DNA from: CAYZYO01 sp964482585
Lineage (GTDB): Bacteria > Bacillota > Syntrophomonadia > Syntrophomonadales > Syntrophomonadaceae
Length of the DNA stretch: 21,780 nucleotides
Assembly (NCBI GenBank): GCA_964482585.1
Contig: CAYZYO010000026.1
Location: 1 to 21,780 of the forward strand
Direction: 5' to 3'
The translations under genes and the position numbers were made by a program. The notes under the pieces were generated by a model. The model did not search any database, was not told the DNA's origin, and was given only the letters and a program-made list of their open reading frames with translations. Positions 1 to 6,399 of the stretch are shown in pieces. Every line of letters begins with the position of its first letter. Within the stretch, counting starts at the first letter, position 1.

Positions 1-489
1 TCGGGCTCCGGTTATTTCTTCACATGCACGGACACACCTGGTGCACATAATACACTTTTCATAATCCCTTATGATAAACAGGTCCGGGTCTTCAATCACA
101 TAGTCAGGCCCTTCCCCAATAAATCGGCTATTAGTAACATTATACCGGTAGCAGTAATCCTGCAACAGGCAGCTGCCGTCGCTTTCACAGGTATGACAGG
201 TCAATTTATGCCGGGCCAGCAGGAGCTCCAATATGGTTTTGCGGGCCTCTACTACTGACGGGCTTTCCGTTTTAATTACCATACCTTCTTCTGAAGGTGT
301 AACACAGCTGGCTAACAGGTTAGGCCGTCCCTGACATTCAACCACACACATCCTGCAGGAGCCGGCTAAACGCAGATCCGGATCGTAACAAAAAGTCGGA
401 ATATCGGCCCCGGCCTGGCGACAGGCTTCCAGCAACATGGTTCCCTTTTTTACTTCGATTTCATTACCATCTATGGTCAATTTAATCAT
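1..489 (-). CDS. Iron-sulfur NADH/formate dehydrogenase subunit (NuoG/FdhA-like), N-terminal part
   Basis: Partial gene: 163 codons are visible and the frame is still open at the left edge. The start ATG at 489 follows a strong AAAGGAGG site. Residues 1-75 form a [2Fe-2S] ferredoxin domain with Cys34, Cys45, Cys48 and Cys62. Next comes the His-Cys3 cluster motif (His94, Cys98, Cys101, Cys107), and then the first cysteines of a ferredoxin-type [4Fe-4S] domain (Cys146, Cys149, Cys152, Cys156). This order is the shared N-terminus of complex I NuoG, NAD-linked formate dehydrogenase alpha subunits and some [FeFe] hydrogenases. The protein would carry electrons between NAD(H) or ferredoxin partners and a catalytic domain that lies outside the window. 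The catalytic domain decides between molybdopterin (FdhA/NuoG) and H-cluster (hydrogenase), so the exact enzyme cannot be named here. The family assignment is secure; the substrate is not. Confidence 0.9.
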   Translation of the reverse strand, partial: MIKLTIDGNEIEVKKGTMLLEACRQAGADIPTFCYDPDLRLAGSCRMCVVECQGRPNLLASCVTPSEEGMVIKTESPSVVEARKTILELLLARHKLTCHTCESDGSCLLQDYCYRYNVTNSRFIGEGPDYVIEDPDLFIIRDYEKCIMCTRCVRACEEITGAR

Positions 490-534
490 TCAGGCCCTCC
501 TTTAAGTTGTTCGTGTTTATAATTAGCCAACTGC

Positions 535-550
535 TTGTTATCTATAACAA
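535..550. promoter_or_regulatory. Inverted repeat upstream of the iron-sulfur subunit gene
   Basis: TTGTTAT-CT-ATAACAA is a perfect 7+7 dyad with a 2-nt centre, about 46 nt before the start of the NuoG/FdhA-like gene. It is AT-rich and has no T-tract, so it looks more like an operator than a terminator. Its half-sites (TTGTTA/TAACAA) match those known for the clostridial redox repressor Rex, but the spacer between them is 4 nt instead of 6. Rex control is therefore only a possibility. I found no confident -35/-10 pair around it. Confidence 0.35.
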
Positions 551-682
551 CGAGATATTTTTCAATGCTTTCTTAAATCATTTTAACCTAATATTCATCT
601 TTAAAATTTCTAATATAATAGTAGTATCTACAGGAACTGGAGCCGCCATTCCCAATTCACTAAAGTCTTTTCACTACCGGGT

Positions 683-983
683 TTAATGGTCATTTCGCTC
701 ATCACATCCCTTAATAAAAAACTGATACTTATTACGCCTATCTTTTTTTGCCTGGTACATAGCAGCATCAGTCTTTTTCCATCAAGGTCTGTTTATCCTG
801 AGCATCTTTGGGGAATATACTTATGCCTATACTGGCAGTCAGTGTTATATCTGTTGCATCACTAAAAGGAATCTTCAGACAACCAAGAATTTTCTTGAGA
901 ACCGTTGTAAGATCTACAAGCACTTCATACAAGATATTCGATATGTAAATTTCCAAATTTTTATCCGGTTTGTTATTAACCAT
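683..983 (-). pseudogene. Decayed GGDEF (diguanylate cyclase) domain, C-terminal remnant with frameshift
   Basis: Read from 983, the first frame gives 71 residues ending in an ASIGISIFP stretch and then LMEKD and a stop. This is the last third of a GGDEF domain, just before the usual ADxAMYxAK motif. Shifting by one base after the AAAAAG run near 772-777 restores the rest: TDAAMYQAKKDRRNKYQFF, then 12 more codons to a TAA at 683-685. One extra base (AAAAAGACTGAT where AAAAAGCTGAT would give the conserved Ala-Asp) explains the break. The first two thirds of the domain, including the GGDEF active-site loop, are missing; upstream there is only a terminator hairpin. No ribosome binding site precedes the 983 ATG. 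I read this as a dead fragment of a c-di-GMP synthase gene. Confidence 0.8.
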
Positions 984-990
984 ATACGAT

Positions 991-1027
991 ATAAAGAGCA
1001 GGGAGTACCAAACTCCCTGCTCTTTAT
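991..1027 (-). terminator. Long hairpin terminator between the CofE-like gene and the GGDEF remnant
   Basis: ATAAAGAGCAGGGAGT (991-1006) pairs perfectly with ACTCCCTGCTCTTTAT (1012-1027) around a 5-nt loop, a 16-bp stem. It lies about 30 nt past the stop of the minus-strand CofE-like gene and most likely ends that transcript. The run of U after the stem is short on either strand. Confidence 0.75.
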
Positions 1028-1058
1028 AAACTATTTAATATATTTGGCTGTTTGATAG

Positions 1059-2231
1059 CTAGCTGAAAAACCCCTTAACCAGGATTAACGGAGTTCCGGC
1101 ATCTGCCGATCCACTTACCAGGTCTGCAAGACTGGCTATTAAATCTACCGCCTTCCTTGGAGTAGTCCCTTCTGTTTCTATGCTATCTCTTTCAAAAGAT
1201 GCCCCTTTTCTTGATTCTAAAAAAGACTCTATTTCCTGAATATCATTTCCTTCGTCAAGCATTTTATCTACCATATATTTATATTTTATACCCTCCCGGT
1301 ATTTTCCCCTCAGTCCTTTAGTCATCCCAAAAACCGGTTGGGGATCAGCTAATTCATATATGCGGGTTGCAGGATCACAATAAGCTCCATCACCATATAC
1401 GATTACTTCTATACTCTTTCCTAATCCTTCCCTAACCATGGTCTGCAGTCTATCAGCAAATTGATCAGCTTCACGGGGTGCCAGCTTAAGTTTATCTCCA
1501 GAAGATAGGTTGCTGCCTAGTACTCCCCATTCTGACCAGGCTTCTGCATTATCACAACAGATTTCTTGTAAGGTTATACAGTTCTTGAAACCCTGACTTA
1601 ATACTTTGCTTTTTACCCGGTCACGGGTATGGACGTTAGCAACTATAATTCCATCTAAACTATGTTTAACCATCTCCAGGGGATCATTAGCAAGAAAAAT
1701 ATGGCTCCTGCAGCCTTGTTGAGTAATTATATCATTATATAGATCAATATAATCAACCTGGGTAATAGGATGCTTAAACCGTTCTGGGCCAATATCCTCA
1801 AGGGTAATTAAATCCTTGCCTAATTTTTCAGCAAAATCATCGGGAAGAATTTGGTTGCCAACTTCATCCGCTGGATAAGATAATTGAACAACAACTTCTC
1901 CCTGGGGTACAGCTGCAGCAAGGCCTTTTAATATTGGAGCAAAACGATTTCGGCTTAACATGGGAAATAAAACCCCGATTTTGCTGCCGGGTTTAAGGTT
2001 AAGTTTCTTTCTCACCTCTAATGCTATATCTTTTATCGTGACATAGTTGTTCTGGGCTCTTGCTACCACTGATTCAGTAACACATACGGTATCATTATCA
2101 TGCAATAGTTTACTGCTATTACACCGGGATAATGCTTCATAAGCCATTTCAACCAAATCGCTTCCCGGTACTATTATCCCCATTTTAATCCCAAACGCTG
2201 ATACTCCAATATAATCCGGTAATATACTCAT
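1059..2231 (-). CDS. CofE-like protein (coenzyme F420-0:L-glutamate ligase family)
   Basis: 390 residues. The N-terminal half has the family pattern: a short strand, then GSDLVEMAYEAL (about 23-34), then DNDTVCVTESVVARAQ (about 45-60), like the GD-x-(L/V)-V-V-T/S-x-K-x-V-S-x-A region of CofE. A GDGAYCDPATRIYELADP segment follows near residues 280-297. In archaea and actinobacteria CofE adds glutamates to coenzyme F420. Clostridial relatives of this length usually occur in organisms not known to make F420, so the name gives the fold and not a proven reaction. No other F420 gene is in the window. The start ATG has an AAAGGAG site about 10 nt upstream, a good promoter at 2282-2311, and a terminator follows, so it is probably transcribed alone. 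Family call moderately sure; substrate unknown. Confidence 0.7.
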   Translation of the reverse strand: MSILPDYIGVSAFGIKMGIIVPGSDLVEMAYEALSRCNSSKLLHDNDTVCVTESVVARAQNNYVTIKDIALEVRKKLNLKPGSKIGVLFPMLSRNRFAPILKGLAAAVPQGEVVVQLSYPADEVGNQILPDDFAEKLGKDLITLEDIGPERFKHPITQVDYIDLYNDIITQQGCRSHIFLANDPLEMVKHSLDGIIVANVHTRDRVKSKVLSQGFKNCITLQEICCDNAEAWSEWGVLGSNLSSGDKLKLAPREADQFADRLQTMVREGLGKSIEVIVYGDGAYCDPATRIYELADPQPVFGMTKGLRGKYREGIKYKYMVDKMLDEGNDIQEIESFLESRKGASFERDSIETEGTTPRKAVDLIASLADLVSGSADAGTPLILVKGFFS

Positions 2232-2281
2232 ATAAACATTTCTCCTTTCCCGTCTTTGGGATAAGTAAACAGTCCTTTCAT

Positions 2282-2311
2282 ATTGTAATGAAAAAAGATT
2301 GGTAATATCAA
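2282..2311 (-). promoter_or_regulatory. Vegetative-type promoter of the CofE-like gene
   Basis: On the minus strand TTGATA (2306-2311) and TACAAT (2282-2287) are separated by 18 nt, close to the sigma-A consensus. The predicted transcript start lies about 45 nt before the ATG at 2231. Confidence 0.6.
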
Positions 2312-2328
2312 GTGTTTAGTGTCGATCT

Positions 2329-2356
2329 TTGGTATAAAAATATTTACTAATATAGA
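2329..2356 (+). promoter_or_regulatory. Candidate promoter of the Ku-ligase-polymerase operon
   Basis: TTGGTA (2329-2334), a 16-nt spacer and TATAGA (2351-2356), about 36 nt before the Ku start, with 4/6 matches to each sigma-A hexamer. In Bacillus subtilis the equivalent genes are transcribed in the forespore by sigma-G; I could not find a clear sigma-G site here. Confidence 0.3.
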
Positions 2357-2392
2357 AAATAAAATAAATTAATATAAATTAGGTGATATTTT

Positions 2393-3262
2393 ATGAGAAC
2401 TCTATGGAAAGGCGCAGTAAGCTTTGGACTAGTAAATATACCCGTTAAGATGTATACTGCTACTGAAAAAAAAGACATCAAGTTTAATTATCTGCATAAA
2501 GAATGTATGTCTCCGGTTCAGTATCATAAGTTTTGCCCCCAATGCAACCGCGAGATAAATAACGAGGAAATAGTACGGGGTTATGAATATCAAAAAGGCA
2601 ACTATGTGATCATCAATGAAGAAGACTTGGAACGTATTCCCCTGGCAAATACTAAAACTGTTGATATTCTTGATTTCGTTGAGCTAAATCAACTGGATCC
2701 AGTTTATTATGATAAGACCTACTATTTAGAACCGGCTCCAGGAGGAGAAAAAGCCTATTCTCTGTTAATTGAAGCTATGAATAAAACCAATAAAATTGCC
2801 ATTGCCAGAGTCCTCATTCGTTCTAAGCAATCACTTGCAGCTCTAAGAGTAAAAGACAGAATACTACTCATTGAAACCATTTTTTACCCGGATGAAATTC
2901 GTTCTCCTGCCTCCTTAAATACCGGAATTGACAAGGCCCAACTGCATGATAATGAAATTAAAATGGCAGTAAATCTTATAGAAAATCTCTCCATCGATTT
3001 TAACCCTGAAAAATACCAGGATACTTATCGTAAGGCTCTATGGGAAATTATCGAAGCAAAAATAGTGGGAAAAGAAATTATTAGTCCTGCTCCCAGTGTA
3101 GAAAATACTAATGTTGTTGATCTAATGGAAGCCTTGAAAGCCAGTGTCCAATTGAGTGAAGAAAAAAGAAAAGAAGAAAGCAAACCGGATAAGTCCCCCG
3201 ATAAAACTACCAAAACTAAAAAATCAAACAAAAAGGCTANNNNNNNNNNAACCGGTAGTTAG
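2393..3262 (+). CDS. ku: Ku, non-homologous end-joining DNA end-binding protein
   Basis: Bacterial Ku forms a homodimeric ring on broken DNA ends and recruits the LigD ligase/polymerase. The N-terminus (MRTLWKGAVSFGLVNIPVK) is the standard Ku start, and the CPQC...NNEEIVRGYEY segment (about 48-66) and the LEPAPGGEKAYSLL segment (about 112-125) are core Ku signatures. The core ends near residue 230. After that comes a charged tail very rich in Lys, Glu and Asp; lysine-rich Ku tails in other bacteria aid DNA binding and threading. The tail is interrupted by ten Ns at 3240-3249, so the last residues, the stop at 3260-3262 and the exact length are uncertain. An AGGTGA site precedes the ATG by 6 nt. 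It is the first gene of an operon with the two LigD parts; the next start is only 6 nt downstream. Confidence 0.93.
   Translation: MRTLWKGAVSFGLVNIPVKMYTATEKKDIKFNYLHKECMSPVQYHKFCPQCNREINNEEIVRGYEYQKGNYVIINEEDLERIPLANTKTVDILDFVELNQLDPVYYDKTYYLEPAPGGEKAYSLLIEAMNKTNKIAIARVLIRSKQSLAALRVKDRILLIETIFYPDEIRSPASLNTGIDKAQLHDNEIKMAVNLIENLSIDFNPEKYQDTYRKALWEIIEAKIVGKEIISPAPSVENTNVVDLMEALKASVQLSEEKRKEESKPDKSPDKTTKTKKSNKKAXXXXTGS
3240..3249. other. Assembly gap (10 Ns) inside the 3' end of ku
   Basis: Ten consecutive Ns, a usual placeholder length for a scaffold join of unknown size. It falls in an A-rich run encoding the lysine-rich Ku tail, a sequence type that is hard to assemble. Confidence 0.97.
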
Positions 3263-3268
3263 GATATT

Positions 3269-4198
3269 ATGTTTAATAAGATGATAAAACCTATGGAACC
3301 ATTATTGTGCAAGGAAGTCTTTGACAGCAGTGATTATATATATCAGCTTAAATGGGATGGAGTCCGTATGCTGACCTATATAAATAAAAACCAGGTAAAG
3401 CTGATAAATAAGCGCCAGCATTTAAGAACCGAACAATACCCGGAACTTATGTTGTTGCCAAAACTCTTTAAAGGACATAATTCTATCATCGACGGTGAAA
3501 TAGTTGTTGTTCGAAATGGTAAACCCAGTTTTCCAGCGGTAATTCGTCGTGACCGCTGCCAGACGAAATCTACTATTAATCATCTAAAAGAATCATTGCC
3601 AATAGACTATATGGTTTTTGACCTGGTATTTTTAAATGATAGAGATTTGACCGGTCTGCCCTTTTCAGAGAGGAAAGAAATCCTCAGTCAGGTTTTTAGC
3701 TTTGATAAGGGAATACATTTAGTAGATGATTTCACCCAGGGCACTCTCTTATATTCAGCAGTTAAATCTCAGGAACTGGAAGGCATTATTGCCAAAAAAA
3801 AGACCAGTCCTTATATTGAAGGGAAAAAGCACAAAGCATGGTTTAAGATAAAATACCGTCACCAGCAGCTTTGTGTAATAGGGGGTTTTACTAAAAGCAA
3901 TAAGCAAATTAATTCTCTCCTGCTCGGTGTCTATCAAGCAGGAAATTTATATTATGTTGGAAAAGTGGGAAGTGGTTTAACCGGTACAGAGTGGGAGACT
4001 CTCTCTATTAAGCTGCCTGAATTAAAAAGTAATTCTTCGCCTTTTTATAACCTGAAATACAATAAACCGGACTACTTTTATATAAAACCAGTTTTACCGG
4101 TTTTAATTGAATTTGCCGAATGGACCGATAATATGCATTTAAGATCCCCGGTAATAAAACACTTTGTCAATATTGATCCCCAGGAGTGTTATGTATAG
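3269..4198 (+). CDS. ligD: ATP-dependent DNA ligase, LigD ligase module
   Basis: 309 residues: an adenylation domain followed by an OB-fold domain, as in the ligase part of LigD. Visible nucleotidyltransferase motifs are motif I KWDG with catalytic Lys28, DGEIVV (75-80), MVFDL (115-119), LEGIIAKK (about 170-177, motif IV) and WFKIK (191-195, motif V). It seals breaks held by Ku, using ATP. Full-length LigD proteins join this module to a polymerase and often a 3'-phosphoesterase domain; here the ligase is a separate gene and no phosphoesterase domain is seen in the window. A TTAGGA site lies 5 nt before the ATG; Met5 is an alternative start. The next gene, the polymerase module, begins 9 nt after its stop, so the two are almost surely co-transcribed. 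Confidence 0.92.
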   Translation: MFNKMIKPMEPLLCKEVFDSSDYIYQLKWDGVRMLTYINKNQVKLINKRQHLRTEQYPELMLLPKLFKGHNSIIDGEIVVVRNGKPSFPAVIRRDRCQTKSTINHLKESLPIDYMVFDLVFLNDRDLTGLPFSERKEILSQVFSFDKGIHLVDDFTQGTLLYSAVKSQELEGIIAKKKTSPYIEGKKHKAWFKIKYRHQQLCVIGGFTKSNKQINSLLLGVYQAGNLYYVGKVGSGLTGTEWETLSIKLPELKSNSSPFYNLKYNKPDYFYIKPVLPVLIEFAEWTDNMHLRSPVIKHFVNIDPQECYV

Positions 4199-4207
4199 GA
4201 GGATAAT

Positions 4208-5116
4208 ATGAAGACAGATGAAAGAATTAATAACCACAGCTTTTCAGTATCTAATCTTGACAAGCTGCTCTGGCCAAACGAAAAATACACCAAAGGTGAT
4301 CTTATTAAATACTATATTGAAATAGCTCCCTATATACTCGATCATTTATCTAATCGTCCCATAGTCCTTACCCGTTTTCCTGACGGCATTACCGGCAAAT
4401 ACTTTTACCAGAAAAATGCACCCCCGTATTTACCTGAATGGATAAAAACCTTTCCCTGGTATTCTAAGGAATCAGACAGGACAATTAACTTTATATTAAT
4501 AGAAAATGCCCCTACCCTGGCCTGGCTGGCTAATCAAGCCTGTATTGAGATCCATCCCTGGCTCTCCCCCAAAAACCTGATTGCTTATCCCGATTATGTT
4601 GTTTTTGACCTTGACCCTTCTGAAACCGGTTCTTATCAGAAGGTTATAGATATTGCACTGGTACTTCAAAAAATCTTTAATGAACTAAAGCTGCGCAGTT
4701 ATCTTAAGACATCCGGTTCTGATGGACTGCACATTTACCTTCCTATAATTAATAAGTACTCATATAAAGACATACGAGACTTTGCCAGGATAATATCCAC
4801 AATGGTATGTAATATCCTTCCGCAAATAGCTACCGTAGAACGCAGTGTACAAAAACGGGGTACTAAAGTGTATATTGATTACCTGCAAAATGTAATGGGC
4901 AAAACCTTGTGCTCAGTTTACAGTGTTCGCCCCCTGAAAAATGCACCTGTATCTACCCCTATCAGCTGGGCCGAAATAACTGAAGTCTGCCCCACCGACT
5001 TTACAATTAAGACTATTGTTTCACGGGTTGAAAACCTGGGCGATCTTTTTGCTCCAGTATTAACTGATAAACAATCTATTGATCAGGCACTTAGTCAATT
5101 GGGGCTTGTTAAATAG
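4208..5116 (+). CDS. ligD: NHEJ primase-polymerase, LigD polymerase module
   Basis: 302 residues, the length of a stand-alone LigD polymerase domain of the archaeo-eukaryotic primase fold. It fills gaps and adds nucleotides at broken ends before ligation. The metal-binding residues are visible: FDLDP (133-137, Asp134 and Asp136) and the third carboxylate in VYIDYLQN (Asp224). The nucleotide-binding motif KTSGSDGLHIYLP (167-179, with His175) is intact, and the conserved EIHPW lies at 114-118. The start is set by AGGAGG 5 nt upstream. Ligase and polymerase follow the same order as in the fused Bacillus LigD, so the pair looks like a gene split. The stop codon coincides with the edge of a repeat element (5112-5258), which may have set the present C-terminus. 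Confidence 0.92.
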   Translation: MKTDERINNHSFSVSNLDKLLWPNEKYTKGDLIKYYIEIAPYILDHLSNRPIVLTRFPDGITGKYFYQKNAPPYLPEWIKTFPWYSKESDRTINFILIENAPTLAWLANQACIEIHPWLSPKNLIAYPDYVVFDLDPSETGSYQKVIDIALVLQKIFNELKLRSYLKTSGSDGLHIYLPIINKYSYKDIRDFARIISTMVCNILPQIATVERSVQKRGTKVYIDYLQNVMGKTLCSVYSVRPLKNAPVSTPISWAEITEVCPTDFTIKTIVSRVENLGDLFAPVLTDKQSIDQALSQLGLVK

Positions 5117-5258
5117 TTGGTCAGGGGCGGGTATAGATAGGAATTTATAAGGTGCAGACAGATTCCGTAGATTAACCATTCAACCATAAACCATTGCTTG
5201 GCTATTGATTTAACCATTGTTCAACCATTGTTTAACCGTAGAGGCGACTTCAGTCGCC
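5112..5258 (+). repeat. Composite intergenic repeat, copy 1
   Basis: This copy begins inside the last codons of the LigD polymerase gene with AATAGTTGG, then a G-rich run, then a conserved core (TTTATAAGGTGCAGACAGATTC, 5145 onward) and GGCTATTGATTTAACC (from 5200). It continues with two 11-bp units AACCATTGTTY (5212-5222, 5223-5233) and AACCGTAGA, and closes with the palindrome GGCGACT-TC-AGTCGCC (5243-5258). Copies 2 (6132-6347) and 3 (13434-13597, reverse) share the core. The rest of the gap, 5259-5434, holds a slightly GC-richer stretch with an AGCCGC/GCGGCT stem, and the candidate promoter of the next gene. Confidence 0.85.
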
Positions 5259-5375
5259 GGCCAGCCGCAATTCAAGGTGCAGGGCGGCTAGGGCTTTACC
5301 AAAATGCCAGTGCTTGCCCAATTCATCTAAGTAAGGTGACTGCATTAAGCGTTTATTTTCTAATAAATATTATAT

Positions 5376-5404
5376 TTGTAATTATTTCATACCTGATTTA
5401 AGAT
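5376..5404 (+). promoter_or_regulatory. Candidate promoter of the ParA-like ATPase gene
   Basis: TTGTAA (5376-5381), a 17-nt spacer and TAAGAT (5399-5404), with a predicted start about 20 nt before the ATG at 5435. The hexamers match the sigma-A consensus 4/6 each, so this is a moderate candidate. Confidence 0.35.
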
Positions 5405-5434
5405 AGAAAGAAAATATTACTTGGGAGTGAGTTT

Positions 5435-6124
5435 ATGGGTAAGAATATTATGGTGATATCAACTCATCCCGGTGCAGGAAAAACTACTATAACTGTTAAT
5501 CTAGCTGCCGGTTTGGTACAGAAGGGATACAATGTATTAATATGGGTTATTGGATCTAATAAACTTATTAATAAGTGGTTAAGAATAGATACCGGGACCC
5601 AATCTGAACCATACATTCAAAAAACTCATACCGGTATTAATGTTTTTGGGAATAATAACAATACCCCTTCGTTTTCTCTCTCCGAGGCAAATAAAATATT
5701 TAAGAACCATGATTATCTATTGATGGATATTAATGAAGATAGGCCTGAATATATTAAACTCACTGTTGAACTAGCAGATTACAGTATTGCCTGTACTGAT
5801 TTATTCCCCGTTGATGAACCAGCATTACTTGCTTTGCTGGATAACAAATTACAAAAGCAGTCCAGAAAAAAACTGGGGATTAACCTGATTGTACCGTGTA
5901 AAATTAATGCCAAAGAATGGGACCATAATACTACACAGCTGTTTAATATTGCAGAACGCATGGGATATGAAAAAATGGCTGATCTTATTCCCCATTGTGA
6001 AGCCATACATGATTTACCTCTAGATGGTAAAACTGTCTGGGAACTTCCCGGGCAGTATCAAAACCGGAAAAATGCTTTTGATCGCCTCCTGGAACGGGTT
6101 GAACAGGATTTACAAGGGTTGTAA
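5435..6124 (+). CDS. Orphan ParA/MinD-like P-loop ATPase
   Basis: 229 residues. The N-terminus is a P-loop typical of the MinD/ParA/SIMIBI class: strand, then HPGAGKTT (11-18), then a helix (TVNLAAGLVQKGYNV) as in ParA and flagellar FlhG. Lys16 is the P-loop lysine. The signature lysine that ParA/MinD proteins carry at the start of the motif (KGGxGKT) is replaced: the motif reads THPGAGKT. The strand YLLMDINED (94-102) holds the likely Walker B Asp98. About half the usual switch residues cannot be placed, so it is a divergent member, and its role (partition, division site, chemotaxis array or pilus placement) is unknown. No ParB, MinC or MinE is nearby. It stands alone between two copies of the composite repeat, with a GGGAGTGAG site before the ATG. 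Fold sure, function not. Confidence 0.75.
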   Translation: MGKNIMVISTHPGAGKTTITVNLAAGLVQKGYNVLIWVIGSNKLINKWLRIDTGTQSEPYIQKTHTGINVFGNNNNTPSFSLSEANKIFKNHDYLLMDINEDRPEYIKLTVELADYSIACTDLFPVDEPALLALLDNKLQKQSRKKLGINLIVPCKINAKEWDHNTTQLFNIAERMGYEKMADLIPHCEAIHDLPLDGKTVWELPGQYQNRKNAFDRLLERVEQDLQGL

Positions 6125-6131
6125 AAGGCTA

Positions 6132-6347
6132 AATAGTTGGAAAAGTTGGAAGGTTGGTCAGGGGGGGGATAGGTAGGGATTTATAAGGTGCAGACAGATT
6201 CAGTAGAGGAATTAATCATTCATCTATTACTTGGCTATTGATTTAACTATTGTTCAACCATTGCTTAACTATTGTTTAACCATTGCTTAACTATTGCTTA
6301 ACGATTGTTCAACCATTGTTCAACCATTGTTCAACTATCGTTCAACC
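6132..6347 (+). repeat. Composite intergenic repeat, copy 2 (expanded)
   Basis: It begins with three 8-9-bp units ending in GTTGG (AATAGTTGG, AAAAGTTGG, AAGGTTGG). A run of eight G follows, then GATAGGTAGGGATTTATAAG, GTGCAGACAGATTCAGTAGAGG and GGCTATTGATTTAAC, all shared with copies 1 and 3. It ends in a long array of 11-bp units and lacks the closing palindrome. It starts 8 nt after the stop of the ATPase gene and fills most of the gap to lplA. Confidence 0.88.
6245..6343 (+). repeat. Nine tandem 11-bp units, consensus AACYATTGYTY
   Basis: Exact 11-nt steps: units begin at 6245, 6256, 6267, 6278, 6289, 6300, 6311, 6322 and 6333, with a partial tenth at 6344. AAC, TTG (TCG in the last unit) and the second T after it are near constant; variation is mainly C/T. 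The step is close to one DNA helical turn, so equivalent bases face the same side. The other two copies of the element carry only two full units, so unit number varies. Confidence 0.92.
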
Positions 6348-6365
6348 CTTATCTATGGTAAATTA

Positions 6366-6396
6366 AAAACAAAGATAATTCCACTGCAAAAAGTGG
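6366..6396 (-). terminator. Weak terminator candidate after lplA
   Basis: On the minus strand CCACT-TTTTGC-AGTGG (6381-6396) is followed by a T-rich run ending in GTTTTT (6366-6371), just past the lplA stop. The stem is only 5 bp, so strength is doubtful, but it is in the right place to end the glycine cleavage operon. Confidence 0.4.
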
Positions 6397-6399
6397 TAT

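Noticed and set aside
768..983. A 71-codon intact gene
   Set aside because: It is the truncated, frameshifted end of a GGDEF domain whose remaining motif continues in the next frame.
5198..5401. Open frame of 67 codons on the plus strand
   Set aside because: It starts inside repeat copy 1, runs through the 11-bp units and palindrome, has no ribosome binding site and resembles no protein.
6245..6343. CRISPR-like array
   Set aside because: The units are 11 bp and head to tail with no spacers; no cas gene is nearby.
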